A DNA stretch of 64,000 nucleotides, from contig CM064427.1 of the NCBI GenBank assembly GCA_032690845.1, forward strand, positions 14,953,501 through 15,017,500. The letters run 5' to 3'. The notes beneath the pieces are model-generated. The model was not told the origin of the DNA. It was given only the letters and a program-made list of their open reading frames with translations, and did no database searches. Origin of the DNA: Eleusine coracana subsp. coracana (taxonomy: Eukaryota; Streptophyta; Magnoliopsida; Poales; Poaceae). Shown one piece after another: positions 47,760 to 60,700 of the stretch (positions are counted from its first letter, which is position 1; each line of letters begins with the position of its first letter). Made by a program: the position numbers and the translations under genes.

Positions 47760-50700
47760 TCATGCGCCAATCCAAACACTCGGATGATATTTCTTCAAGT
47801 ATTTACTATTAATCACTCTTCCAAACTCTTCTCTATCTATTCCTTGCAAAAAACATGCATTGCCCGACGCGCATCGACTTACTTTGAACGGCCCTTCCCA
47901 TGTTGGCGACCATTTTCCAAATCGACTATCTCTGGAACTGATGGGCATGATCAACTTCCAGACAAGATCCCCCTCTAAGAATATCTTAGGCACCACCTTT
48001 TTATTATAAAACCTGGACACACGAGCTTTATTTTCTTGAATCTTTTCCAGAGCCTTCATCCGATGTTGCACGACATCTTCTAACTCATCATTCATTGTAT
48101 GTCGATACTCATCGGCTGATAGCTGATCTTGCAACTCTACTCTTCTTGACCCCAGATTCGTCTCCCACGATAAAACTGCCTTATGCTCATACACTAACTG
48201 ATAGGGTGGTACCTTGATTGATCAATGACAAGCCATCCTGTAAGCCCATAATGATTCTGCCAATGTAGTATGCCACTTCTTTGGTTGTTCATCTATTTTC
48301 CTCTTAATCAACTTAATCAAACTCTTGTTGGACGCCTCTGCCTGTCCATTGGCTTGAGCATAATAAGGCGATGAATTCAACAGCTTGATACCCATACCAT
48401 CGGCAAAGTTTTGAAATTCTTCCGAAGTAAAGACAGAATCTTGATCAGTCGTAATAGTCTGCGGCACACCAAACCTATATATAATATGCTCATTCACAAA
48501 GTTGATTACATCATTAGTTGTAACATTCTTCATAGGAACTGCCTCAACCCACTTTGTGAAGTAATCTGTAGCCACCAAAATATATTTATGACCCTTGCTA
48601 GACGCTGGATAAATTTGGCCAATCATATCCATACCCCATCCTCTAAACGGCCACGACTTAATAATTGGATTCATAGCCGATGCCGGTGCTCTTTGTATTG
48701 CTCTAAATTTCTGACAATCCTGACATCCCTTATAATACTTGAAACCATCTTCCAGCATGGTAGGCCAATAATATCTAGTTCTCTTTAGCAACCATCTCAT
48801 CTTATGGGCAGATTGATGTGTACCACAAATGCCTTCGTGGACTTCGCACATAACAACTTTGGCTTCTTCTTGATTTAAACATTTTAGCAATACACCATCA
48901 ACTGTCCGATAATAAAGTTTTTCATCTAATAAAACATACCTTAACGACATATATCAAATCTTCCGAGGTGTTCGTTGAGTTGGATCCTTGAGGTATTGGA
49001 CAATCTTGGATCTCCAATCTTCTTCATCAACATCAGCTATATCAACAATAACTCTACTAGTGTTCAATTGATAGCCTGATGCCTTCTGTGCTAGGTCATT
49101 TGCTTCCATATTTTGTTCCCTTGGGACATGCTTGAATCTTACGGTTTTGAAGTGGTGCAGCACCTCCTGACACTCGGCATAAAACATTCTCAAAATATAT
49201 TTTCTTTGCATTCAAACTCTCCAGCCAGCTGCCCAAGCACCGGTAATGAATCTCCCACGACTTCAATATAATCGACTCTAGCTTCCTTCAATATCTGCAA
49301 TCCCTTAAGCATGGCTCTATACACAACCTGATTATTAGTCAATACCTCGATAGCAAATGCGAATTCAAACCTTGCCCCCCGAGGCGATGTGACCTCGAGC
49401 CTGATACCACACCCATTCTTGCAAATAAAACCATCAAAAAATAATAACCATGGCGCCGACTCTACCATCAACACTTCGGATCCATAATGCTCAACAACTA
49501 AATCAGCCAGAACTCGACCTTTGACTGCTTTTGCAGATTCATACGTAAGATCATATTCGGCTAGAGCAAGCATCCACTTACCAATTCTCCCTTTTAAAAT
49601 AGGAGCCGATAGCATATATTTGATGACATCGACTTTGCAAACCACCACACATTCAGTCGATAATAGATAATGCCTTAACTTCATACATAAGAAATACAGA
49701 CATAAACATAATCTTTGAATCTCAGTGTACCTGGTTTTAGCGTCAATCAACCTTCGTGTTAAGTGGAATATAACCCTTTCTTTGCCACCTTGTTCTTGAA
49801 TTAAAGTTGACCCAATTGACTTCTTATCAGCCGCAATATAAAGCCTGAAGGGCCGTCCTTTTCTTGGTGGTACTAATACAGGAGGCGAAACCAAATACTT
49901 CTTGATATCATCCAAGGTTTCTGGTGTCCTGGTTCCCATACGGACTTCTGATTGGCCTTCCGCTTCAACAATGGCGTAAACACATCGAGTCTCCCTGATA
50001 AGTTCAAAATAAATCTTCTAATGAAATTTACATTGCCAATTACCGACTGAAGCTCTGTCTTGTTAATCGGCGGTTCAATGTCATTGATAGCCTTCATACT
50101 CTTCGGCCCAATCTCAATCCCTCTCTCATGCACAATGAAACCCAAAAACTGACCAGCTGATACGCCGAAAGCACATTTTTTTGGATTCATCTTTAAACCA
50201 TACTTTCTATTCCTCTCAAGTACTTCCCGCAAGTCGAATATATGATCCTCTACACTTTTAGATTTGACTACCATGTCATCAATATAAATCTCAACTAACC
50301 TGCCAATTAGATCATGGAAAATATAATTCATGGCTCTCTGATATGTGGCTCCAGCATTCTTCAATCGAAACATCATGATGACCCATTCATATAATCCAAG
50401 AGCTCCAGGATTACCATCCATAAAACTAACAATTTTATGCCTTGCTGGTGCATCAACCAAAAGATTCGCTATCAGCATTGGGTAATCATTTTTTAGTGTA
50501 GCCCTGTTCAGTGGTCTAAAGTCAATGCAAACTCTCAACTTCCCGCACTTCTTGAACACAGACATGATATTCGAAACCCACTCTGGATATCAGCAAGGCC
50601 TAATGAACTTAGCGTCATATAATTTGGTAATCTCGGCCTTGACATCATCATAAGTCTTCAGATCAATTTTTCTTAGTGGTTGCTTATAAGGTCGATATCC

Positions 50701-51755
50701 AGGTTTGATGGGTAGCTGATGCTCAATGATGGATCGACTCAAAACCGGGCATTTCAAAATAATCCCAAGCAAAACAATCCCGGTATAATTTTAATAATTT
50801 TATCAATTCAACTTTAAAATCTTCATCTAATCTCTTACTGATAAATGTCGGTCCGTGTTTGTCACCATCTCCTATATCAACTTCTTGTAGTTCATCGGCC
50901 GACATGAATCCCTTTCCAACTTTCCGTCTTTTGCAAATTCCATTGGGGTGCCTATCAGAGAAACCATTTTGAATTTGACTGATCCACTACTTCAAGGCCC
51001 TGGGTAGTAATCTTGACGTAGTCTCCATCCCAAATCTTGCCAAACAAACACTTCATATCATCTGCATGCCATGAAACTAAATCGGTCGATGCGACATCGA
51101 CGGTTTCATCGGCTGGGATCACCTCTACTTGATCATCGATCCATTGGGCCAGAGACTGGTGCATTGTTGATGGAACACAACAGTTGGCATATATCCAATC
51201 ACGACCCAACAGAAGGCTATAGATTCTCTTACCATCAATAACAAAGAAAGTAACCGGTAAAGTTTTACTGCCGATCGTGAGCTCCACATTTAAGACTCCC
51301 TTGGCTGCTGCAGTACGACCATCATAATCCCTTAGAATCATATTCGTGTCAATCAAGTCATCCTCAGTTTTTCCCAACTTTCTGACAGTAGTGATCGGCA
51401 TGATATTCACTACAGCACCTCCATCGACCATCATCTTTCCCATCGGCATCCCATTGATGAATTCCCTAAGGTATAAAGCTTTTAAATGCTGATGCTTAGA
51501 TTCATCTGGCCTATCAAACATTGCTTGCTGTGCATCAAATATCAGCTGTGCTGAACTCCCTTCATCAGCAAACACTTCTTCTTCTTCTAAGGCCATGAAC
51601 TCTTGCGGCAACATCATCACCATACTCATTGCAACACTTGACGCCTGTACTTTTGATTTCACCTTTGGCCTCCAGACTTTCTTTGGTGGCTGATCATCTT
51701 CTTCATCATAATAATATTTGTTAGCCCTTATTTGTCTGCACCGCATTCTCTGCAC
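47760..51755 (-). pseudogene. Element A pol: protease, reverse transcriptase, two RNase H domains, integrase
   Basis: From high to low coordinates: a retropepsin-like protease (VDGGAVVNIMP, about 51400, and LLLGRDWI); RT with LRVCIDFRPLNRAT and the catalytic YIDDMVV; the Ty3 RNase H; a second, archaeal-type RNase H (WLLFFDGFICKNGCGI... VVGDSLPVLGQL); integrase with an HHCC-type finger (H...H...CQDCQKF), the core TTDQDSVF, and a C-terminal module ending KYHPSVW. Two RNase H domains in this order mark the Tat lineage. RT has lost about 18-20 codons between MDGN and PGALGLYEW, and several stops or frameshifts separate the pieces (near 50577, 49940, 48955, 48210). The element cannot code for its own movement. 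Confidence 0.85.
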
Positions 51756-51858
51756 TCTGGGCTTCTAGCTTCTAGAAAAAATGCCAGATGGACACCATTG
51801 ATCATTTTGCTCTTTCTCCTGCATCTCTTCATCGACTTCTTTGTCAAACTTGGCCTCT

Positions 51859-53858
51859 TCAGCCACCTTTTTTTGTTTCAGGTCGATCAAATGCAGAGAC
51901 CCTATGATATTGATCGGCTAAACCCACTATCGACTCTTTAGAATTGATTGCACGATATTGGTGCCGATGACCTGTTGTATCTTCTCTATACATCTGCTCC
52001 GCACGTCTATTACATCCAGGACAGTTGTCGATTAACGACAGTTTCATGTTGTTATCCCAGCAGTATTGAAAGAAAGGGCACTCCCAATGTGGATCGAACT
52101 GTGATTCCTTTACTTCTCTATCCCTCTTTTTCTGATATCGCTTAATAAAGGCTTCAACATTATTGATACCAGCCATACTGACATTTGCTGGGAAATGATA
52201 TCCATCTATCTTCATTGCACCTTTGGTAAATTTTATTTTACCGTGCTCGATTGCCATCTGAATCTGCCTCCTGAAAACTTTGCAATCATTAGTATTATGA
52301 GACGGCAAATTATGCCACTTGCAATACCTCTTCTTCATCAAATCTTCGGCAGGCGGGATCACATGATTAGGTGACAATTGAATATATTTCTCCTACAGCA
52401 ACATATCAAATATTTTATCGGCCTTGGTGACATCAGAATCGTATTTTTCTTTTGGCTCGTTCTGCTTCATCCATAGGCACGACAACACATTCTTGTTTCT
52501 AGTCCATTCAGCCATATCGACCTCTTCAGCTTCTTCATCGGACTCAGATTCATAATCATTATAGTTGACTTGAATCGGCCTTGATCATGCCCCCCGAGTC
52601 AGATTCTCCTGGATCGACACCTTCTGCACTAACCGGGGAAGGCTCTCAAATTTAACCGAAGAAAACTTCTCTCTTAGCGGTGCAACTAGACCATTGAATG
52701 CTATTTCTGCCATCTAATTATCAGTCAATTGCAGGCTGAAACACTTGCTGCGCACATCTCTAGATCTCTGCACATAATCATGTATAGACTCCCTAGCCTT
52801 CTGCCTCATAGCAATTAAGTCGGACAACCTCAACTCTCTAGTCTCAGCAAAGAAGTACTTATGGAATTTTTGTTCAAGATCGGCCCAAGTAATAACTGAA
52901 TTTAGGGGCAAGACGCGAACCAAGAAAATGCCAATCCAGACAATGATAATGGAAACAACCTGATTTTCAATGCTTCAGTATTACTAGCTTCTCCACATTG
53001 TGTTGAAAATTGTCTGATATGCTCAATAGTGGTAGTACTATCTTGTCTAGTAAACTTGGTGAATTCTGGTGGCCTGTATCGACTCGACATAGGTATCAAA
53101 TCATAACTCGGTGGATACAGCGGTCGATACATATACGTTTGCTGTTTCGTCTTTAGTCCAAACAGTTCCCTCATTACCTCAACAATCTTCATAGCCCAAT
53201 CATCAGTCGGTACATTGACATTTGGGATAGTCGATGCGGGACCAGATGCTGGTGTTGGTGAGCCAAAATTAACCACTGTATGCTGGCCTCCTAATTCTCC
53301 TGGTAGATAAGATGATGATGGCATCCCAAACATACTAGGCTCAACATTGGGCGCAGTGCTATATGTGACATTTGGTTTTGTTACTTCTTATCTGCAATGC
53401 TATGGCTGTGTTTGTAGAGTAATCCTTTATAATATTATCCTCCGAGATGTTGTTCCCACTGTACCACCATCAACGCTCTTCAGAGGTGGAGTATCCTCAG
53501 AAGGAGATGTCCGTGAACCCGTAAAAGGATCTGACGTTTTCGCACTTGGCTGCTATGGACTGGATGTTCCTCTTGCAGGCCGATGAGTATTCTTAGATAC
53601 GCGGAAATACACCGGCCCACGAGGTGAATCTTCATATAAGCACCCCTCCATAGTCTGAACGATCAAGGTCCTCAATGTGTTAACCAATATAGGGCACAAG
53701 AATATGTGTGGATAAGAATGGCAAGTTGATGAAGGAGTAACATAACTTGGCTGCAATGGATCATACATTGGAGAAGGGCAAGCAAGAGGCTTGGCGCCGA
53801 AGGACCTATGTGATGGAGAAGGCTCAACTGAGGTCGTGTACAACAACCTTAACCGCAC
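51859..53858 (-). pseudogene. Element A gag, degraded
   Basis: Contains a retrotransposon gag core (ITWADLEQKFHKYFF ... ESIHDYVQRSRDVR), the upstream block QQTYMYRPLYPPSYDLIP that is shared with gag stump B, and a zinc-knuckle-like segment (YCKWHNLPSHNTNDC). Stops break it at 52714 and near 52560 and 52378. N-terminal, proline-rich sequence seems to go on to about 53858, after which the element is lost. The 5' LTR and primer site are missing. Confidence 0.7.
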
Positions 53859-53879
53859 AAGCCTAGGCTGGGCCTTCCC

Positions 53880-55316
53880 CCATCCCTAGAGGAGCCGTAT
53901 GAGGCGGAAGCTCTGTGCGGGGATCATAACAGCAGTACCCCTTGTGCTGAATCACTATAGCCAACGAAAATACATGACTTTTTTCTTAAAGGATTGACTT
54001 TGGCCACACCGTCTTGATCAAAGAGCTCGGGTTACACAAATCTCCCTTCTTTGTGTACTGGAACAACTACCACTTCCTTAGAACAGCACTAACTTACCGC
54101 TCTATACTATATATATTAAAATAACAAGACAAGGTGATCTATAGACAAGAAGTGCAATATTGACCAAATGAATTCATTAAACATAGTCATCGGCTCAAGG
54201 TGGATATGCTCAAGTGATAAACATGTTGACAACCCCGACAAAGTGATAAAAGAGAAAAAGGCAAGTGTGAAGACTACAAGCTCAAGAAACATGAAATGTA
54301 CTTTTGTTTTTAACTTGAGCATAGATTACCATACTATCAAGGGGGATGCAACATAGATGTTTTGAATAAGTCTAAAGTACTCAAATTCCTATGGTAGAGG
54401 CCATGAGATAAAAACCTTGAAACCTACCAATTTTAGTATGCTGGTCTGTACAAAATAGGTCTGACTGGTTTGGCAAACAGGTCAGATCAGTTTTGGGCAT
54501 CTAGGGTTTTGACCCTACTTTGAGTGTGGGAGACTTGTAGACTTTGTTTAAACGCTTTTGTTAAGTGTTGGTGAGCTGAGATCAAATAGGTTGAAGTGGA
54601 GTGCCTTGAGTAGCTGGGTTTGTGTGCTGGTCAGAAAATAGGTCATACCAGTTTCTCAAACCGGTTTTGTCTAACAGTACCAACAACTGGTTCCAGAGCA
54701 TCTCAGAACATACCAACGACCATATTAAGCTCTCTCCAACACCTTTTTGTGAGAATTGAGTGATTTTTTGAAGATCTTTGAGGTGGGTGGAGAGATTTGA
54801 GCCAAGTGAGCATTAGTGAGCAAATCCAAACCTTAAGAACTTTGTGGCCACGTCGAGCATTTCGTGAAGCATTTGTTACTTTTGGAGGTGAAGCCTCCTA
54901 GATGGCTAGGCGTAACCCATGAGCTCCCAAGTTGTGGTGAGCCACAGGTCAGTTTGTGAGAGCTGTGATCTTGCCTCCGCAAGGAAAAAAGATCAAGCTA
55001 GTAGATCAGGGAAAGTGGTTGCAAGAGACCCAGCTTGGAGTTGGCTTTTGAGCGGTTCAAGCTTCCTCAACGGAGAAGTAGGATTCACGGGGTGAATTTG
55101 AACTTCGACAAACAAGCACTTGTGTCTTGTTGTTCGGTTTGCATTTCTTGTTTGTTTTCTAACTCATATCGTGCTTCCGCGTTGATCTACTTGGATGTGC
55201 TTATTTGTGTTGTGCAGAGGCTAAGTGCATCTGTGCGGAACATCTACCAGAGCCCCACTTTGAGTATTGGTTTGAGTTAGAGTCAACATTTGCATTTCTA
55301 CATTCCCTGTTGAGGA
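53880..55316. mobile_element. Copia-like retroelement piece between two gag remnants
   Basis: 53940-54100 carries a Copia-like untranslated or coding scrap (CTATAGCCAACGAAAATAC). 54950-55190 has the look of a Copia LTR or 5' region (AAGATCAAG...GTGGTTGCAAGAG, then GATTCACGGGGTGAA). The right boundary is sharp: at about 55316 the sequence switches to the gag of stump B. Internal domains are not readable, so the family assignment rests on remembered sequence style. Confidence 0.35.
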
Positions 55317-56361
55317 AAGCATCAACAGTAGCCGCTTCCCCACATAGAATCAAATACCGATTCACATGTTCAATAGTTGAGGTGTCATCTTGCCCCGTGA
55401 ACTTAGTGAAATCTGGCACCTTGTACCGATGCGGAAGCGGGATAAGATCGTAGGAAGGAGGGTACGGGGTCCTGTACATGTAAGTTTGCTGCTTTGGCTT
55501 CAACCCAAACTGCTCCTGCATTACTTTTGCGATCTTGACAGCCCAGTCTACCTCTTGACCAATAATCTGAGTTTGAGGCTGGGTAGACGTGTAGGCCTGT
55601 TGATCCTGTCGCTGGACCATTGCTGATTGAGGCTGTGGAGAACTATCTGGCTGAACTGTGGATTGCGCCTGATCGGCCGATTGCATAACCATCGCCTTGT
55701 TGTGTTGAGCCATGTGCGGTACATGCTGCCGATGATCATAATGCTGTGGTTGGTGCCCCATAGCTTGCAATTGCTGAAATTGCTAGAATGTCATCAATGG
55801 ATTGTACTGTGTTGCACCCTAATGAGCCACCTGAGTATTCGACACTACAAATTACCGATTTGGTTGTAGAGGTGGTAACTGACTTCCTGCCGGCTGTTGT
55901 GAATGGGGCAGTTGTGAACTCTGGGCAGTAGAACTTGCATCACCCATGTATGGCGGCTGTTGTCCAGCAGGATACCCCGTTGGTGGGTAGGTTACCGACC
56001 CGTAAGTGGGTCCCTTGATTCCTTGATACACATCTCCTGTCTTCATAGAATGTACAAGAGCAATGTGCACTGCATTGAGTAAGACTGGGGATTGAGCGAT
56101 CAAAGCATGATGCACGACATTATTGACCATCTCGCTCATTGAAGCAGAGTCTTCATGGATCACGATATGACGTGGAAGCTCAAAACCAGACTTTCTGGTG
56201 ACCTCTCTGCTTTTATTTTTGCTGTAAGCTTTCAGAGCATGGGTGGTACATCTTTGCAAGAACTCGTCTATCTTGTTCTTCTGTTCAGGCTTAAGCTCTT
56301 CCATAGTTACATTTATGACGTTGTCATTGCTGAACTGTGCGGGTTTGGGAATTCCTGTCAT
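55317..56361 (-). pseudogene. Stump B: N-terminal gag of a Tat element
   Basis: Starts MTGIPKPAQFSNDNVINVT at 56361, 43 bases inside the LTR, as expected for gag after a primer site. It passes through a Q/P-rich part and has the block KQQTYMYRTPYPPSYDLIP that element A shares. It stops abruptly after CGEAATVDAF at about 55317, where the Copia-like DNA begins. A stop lies between 55852 and 55770. The rest of the element is gone. Confidence 0.75.
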
Positions 56362-56379
56362 GATGATTCTTTATCTTCG

Positions 56380-56404
56380 GGTCCCACTGGGCGTGCCAAA
56401 AGTG
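56380..56404 (-). other. Primer-binding-site-like sequence of stump B
   Basis: Directly inside the LTR, on the minus strand, stands TTTGGCACGCCCAGTGGGAC after a CACT spacer. Similar GGC-GCC-rich sequences follow the 5' LTR in Ty3/gypsy elements. I cannot name the tRNA. Confidence 0.4.
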
Positions 56405-57431
56405 TGTTGACACGAAAAACGTCCTCGTGAGCTAACACACTGAGATTCCGAGTCTGAGGCGTGCCAGTCAATTTGACCTTGTAAATTGACAAGGAGAAAA
56501 CAAAACGTCAAATTACCAGGTAGAATTGGCAACGAGTACCGATTGTTTGAAAGTAATAGCCTTGAAGCCGATACGGATATGAGACAAATGGCAAACGTAA
56601 AATCTATCGATTATCTGAGAGTGTAATCTCGATCAGATCTATCGAAAGATGAATCTAACTGGTATCACACGATGGCGTCTGAAACAGTATTTTATCGGTT
56701 GTGGATTGGAAAACCAACCTAGCCGATAGCAACGGTTCCAAACAAGATAAAGGGTGATAAAAGCTTAGAAACAACAAGAAAAACCTGCCGATCTAATCTA
56801 ATATCGATAAATTGTGAATAAATCTAGACGAAACAACAGCGTTGCGCCCGAAGTTAAAACCTAGAAAGTATTCGATAAAACGGAACTTACCAGCAAGCAC
56901 CGGATCGATGCGATCATGCAAGCTCGAAGAACTCGTGGAAAGAGAAAAGCAGCGAAGTCGCCGAGTACGAAAAAGTAGATGCAAAAAACGTAAAGGGTTT
57001 TTTGTATTTGGTGTGTAACATCCTTTTCTCGACCCCTCGGGTCGCTATTTATACCCTTGTTACAGGTTCCCCAGTCGATTACGACAAAATCTCAACTTTC
57101 TATCTCTAAAACAAAACTATTCCTAAAAATATATTCCCTAAGAATAAAGACTCTTTTACAACTCAAGATATTCTTTCCAGATCTGATTTAATCTTGTAGA
57201 TGACCGCTGGCATCGTACTGGTATCAAACCCAAACTCTTACGCAACCTTTCCTTAAATCGGCAGCCCGGCCTGTCTTCCCTAAAAGAATCGGCATCTTCC
57301 CAATTGGTAACCAGACAAAATCGGCAACTTCTCTCTTCCTAACTGATTGGGATTCTCCCAGTGGAACGGCTCTTCCTCCAATTCTTCCTCTCGAAGCCAA
57401 GCCTGACATGTGTCAAAAAACGGTGTCAACA
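56405..57431 (-). repeat. LTR shared by stump B (as 5' LTR) and element C (as 3' LTR)
   Basis: 1027 bp, from TGTTGACA to TGTCAACA. On its left lie a primer site and gag (B). On its right lies a polypurine tract (C). The minus-strand TATA box (TATAAATA, 57046-57053) is followed at once by a perfect small stem, CGACCC-GAG-GGGTCG, at the presumed RNA start. One LTR with internal sequence on both sides is the structure left by recombination between two copies or by a tandem insertion. Confidence 0.75.
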
Positions 57432-57442
57432 CGTGCCCCCCC
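57432..57442 (-). other. Polypurine tract of element C
   Basis: Minus strand CTGGGGGGGCACG directly before the LTR; it matches the tract of element A (GGGGGGCATG) in place and form. Confidence 0.6.
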
Positions 57443-57584
57443 AGTTTCGAAATAAAATAATCCTTTTTTGTTTTGAAACTTTCTTTGTCATGATTACATC
57501 TTCTAAACTGAAACAATTTCGAAACTCGTGCCTAGTTCGGATGGCGAATTTGAAGTTTCCATATTGCCCCCGCCAGACCAAGAC

Positions 57585-57592
57585 TATAAGTA
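57585..57592 (+). promoter_or_regulatory. Antisense promoter TATA box in element C
   Basis: ACTATAAGTATTCC on the plus strand, 116 bases before the ATG of the antisense gene, inside the element and pointing against gag-pol. Confidence 0.5.
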
Positions 57593-57700
57593 TTCCGGCC
57601 GTCTTCAACCTCAGCTCCTATCTTCGCCCTCAACGCCTCCGCCTCTTCGACTTCGTTCTTACGCGCACTAGAGCTCGAAGCCCCTGCTTTCGGCACCGAG

Positions 57701-60700
57701 ATGAGTTCATCGACTCCTCCAACGGCGGCGCACGCCACCACTGATTTTATTCTGGAGGTACGTTTACCCAAATCTTCGATCGATCTCCTTCCCCGAATTG
57801 TCTTCTTACTGATTTTTTCTCGTTTTCCCGTCTCTTCCTAGGCCTTGAGAGACAACCTCACAGTCCCAATCCCTGACAAACCTGGTTTCGTATGCCTCGG
57901 TCCTATGGGTAATCCAGATCCCACAGATCTAATCAATGCCGAAACTCTACGGATCCCTTTCAAATCTAGCGAGATGAATCTTGACCAGTGGAACTCGACC
58001 TTTGGATCTTGGCCAAATGTTACCCCTGGTTGGAAAAAATGGTATCTCAGGATGGCGAACTCCAAAAGGTATACCTGAGAGAAATCCAAAATCAGCCAAT
58101 GTATAACCCTGTCAATTGCCAACATAGAAAGGAACGAGCCCTTGTTGATTGCAGCCTCTCACTTTTGGTCTGACACTCTGAATGCCTTCTTGTTTGGCCA
58201 TGGTCCCATGACCCCAACATTGGGTGATGTTCTGATGCTCACTGGTCTAGATATTATTTCTTCAGATCCTACCTTGAACAAGACCACATTTAAACTCAGG
58301 TATAGGGGCATCGGTGGCTGGAAAGGTTACATTAGTGAGAATGCCAAAGCCGGATCCATAGATCAGAGGGAACACGCCGCCTTTTTAAACATGTGGTTGG
58401 ATAAGTATGTCTTCTGTGGGAAATCAGCAGGCCCCACTATAGCTTATCTTTCTTTGGCCGAAAGATTGGCTATGGGCGATTCTTTCCCCTTAGGCTGATA
58501 CTTGCTAGGATCGGTATATAACCTTCTGCATCAGATTGCCTGCAAACTTTTATCAGGAGATCCAATCGGTAACTTAGGTGGTCCTTGGTGGTTCCTGAAT
58601 TTGTGGCTCAATCGGTATCTGCAAACACCTCTAGGTTATGATCTCAGAACCTTAAAATTCCCAACTGATGACCCTGAGGAAGCAGCTCCGCAGACTCGCC
58701 GATGCACATCTTATGGGGAGGCCATGGTAATGGTTTCAGCTCCGGCAGTGTTACCGATTACTTTAGAATGCTCTACAAAGGCCTTGTCTCTAAACATATC
58801 ATCTGGTTTGCATATATGGATAGTGAGGATCTTTTCGAGAACCCTTTCTTCTTCAACTTTGAATCCATCACTTCGGATGATACCAGCAGAGAGAATTTCT
58901 CAATCGTGATCTCGCTAGGCATACTTCCAGTTGGTTTCTTTGGTGGAAAGGGACAACCTTCTTCTTATGAGTTCTACTATCCATCGGCTAGCGCACGTCA
59001 GCTGTGTATGGGCCAGCTGCCAATCAAGCTGTCGCTTGCCGATTTAGTCAAGACTCGAGGAGAAGTTACTTGATACCGACGCTAATCAGTCCTTACCTAT
59101 CAACATGGCAACTAATAAGCTTTACCACCAAACCGTATAGACAGTGGTGGTCAGAGTGGAGCAAGCATCTCTTCAATATGCCGGTGACTGTGTATTGCAA
59201 GAAATTTGATCCTTCATATGAGTCTCCTGAACCGGTACATACTCCTCCTTATGACATCTTTTCCACATTCTGAATTTTCCTTTTCAGTAACTAACTCCAT
59301 CGTGTTGATCTAACAGGAAAAAGAATCCTCGGTTCCAACTAAGGGTTCGACAAGCGTCGAAATCGACTATGATCGGCCACATAAAGTTTCTCGCATCAGT
59401 TTTAAAGCCCCTTCAATTCAAGACATCTTGAAGGGAAGAGCAGAAAAGCTCGTGAAAATCATCACCCAAAAATGGAAGCTTCTCTCTTCCAAGACTGGTC
59501 AGAAGACGAAGGCGGCCAACACCACAACTTCTTCATCGGTAAGTTACCAGGCACCTCTGATCACCAAACATTCATCTCATGTAAACTGCTGCTCTCTTAC
59601 TAGGATTCTTGATCTGTAGGCACCATCAGTTCAAGTAGACACTATCCAACCATCTACCGATAAGAATATATCGATGCCGATTGATGCGAGGCCAATTTGC
59701 AGAGAATTCCCGCCAGTACCTGGAGAAACTCCAATGGTAGAGGTGCTATCAGACTCATCGTCTTCTCTTGCCGATCCACACGTATCTTTTCAAACCTTAT
59801 CACATCTCCCAGAATTAATTATCACATCTTGACCTCCTTAATTACTTGCCAGATTTTAACTATAGCTGTAACTTCTGTTGAAGATCCTTCCGGCTTATCG
59901 GTACATGATACCGATTTACCCCATACGTCTTCGCCAATTACTGAGGTACTGACTTCATTTTTTATCTTTTAGTATGTCTTTGCATTTCTCGTAACGAATC
60001 ATCGGTATCCATTCATCAGGATCCACCAATTGCCAATCCTATCCCATCGGCACCAACGAGCCTGATAGCCGAGGAAACGGTACAAGCTGATCAGCAGCCG
60101 GTTGCCGATCCAATTTCATCAGCAACAGTTGAAGAGACTAATCAACCGGAACTGAGCATGACAGTTCCCATCCCATCGCATGCCGATGAAATCAGGTTTA
60201 AAATGGTACGACCTGCGAACTTTACCTTGATGATGCACTTCTCAAAATATGAATCTCATACCGATTTTTAATTGTATAGGCTCAGGACACTCCGAACAAC
60301 AGCATCTTCTCTTTCCATGTTGAATATGAAGAGGAGGATGATGCATCAAGCTCTCAAACCATCCCTGCACTGTCTGAAGAATCCAAGGAGAAGCTCTAAG
60401 CCATGTTGAATTTCCTTGATCAAGACATCGGACAGTTGGTCCAAAACGCTGAGCCTGTTCGGCAATTACTCCTCGCTCTTAAAGGACATTTGACTTCTGA
60501 GGCGGAAGAAGTGATTATTCCAGCTGCATATATCGAAGGCCGTCTATTCCAAGTGTTGAAGGCCAAGCAAAGAATTGCCGATCGCCTACAACAGGGGCAG
60601 TTGTCCAAGGAAAAAACTTCTTATGAAGCTCAAGTGGCCGATATTCGCAACAGGATCGTCCTTTTGAACTCCTCTTGTTCCCTTATTGTTAATGAAATCG

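Noticed and set aside
53880..53920. GAGCCGTATGAGG... resembling group II intron domain V
   Set aside because: The 3' arm does not pair with the 5' arm in the required way and no other intron domain is nearby.
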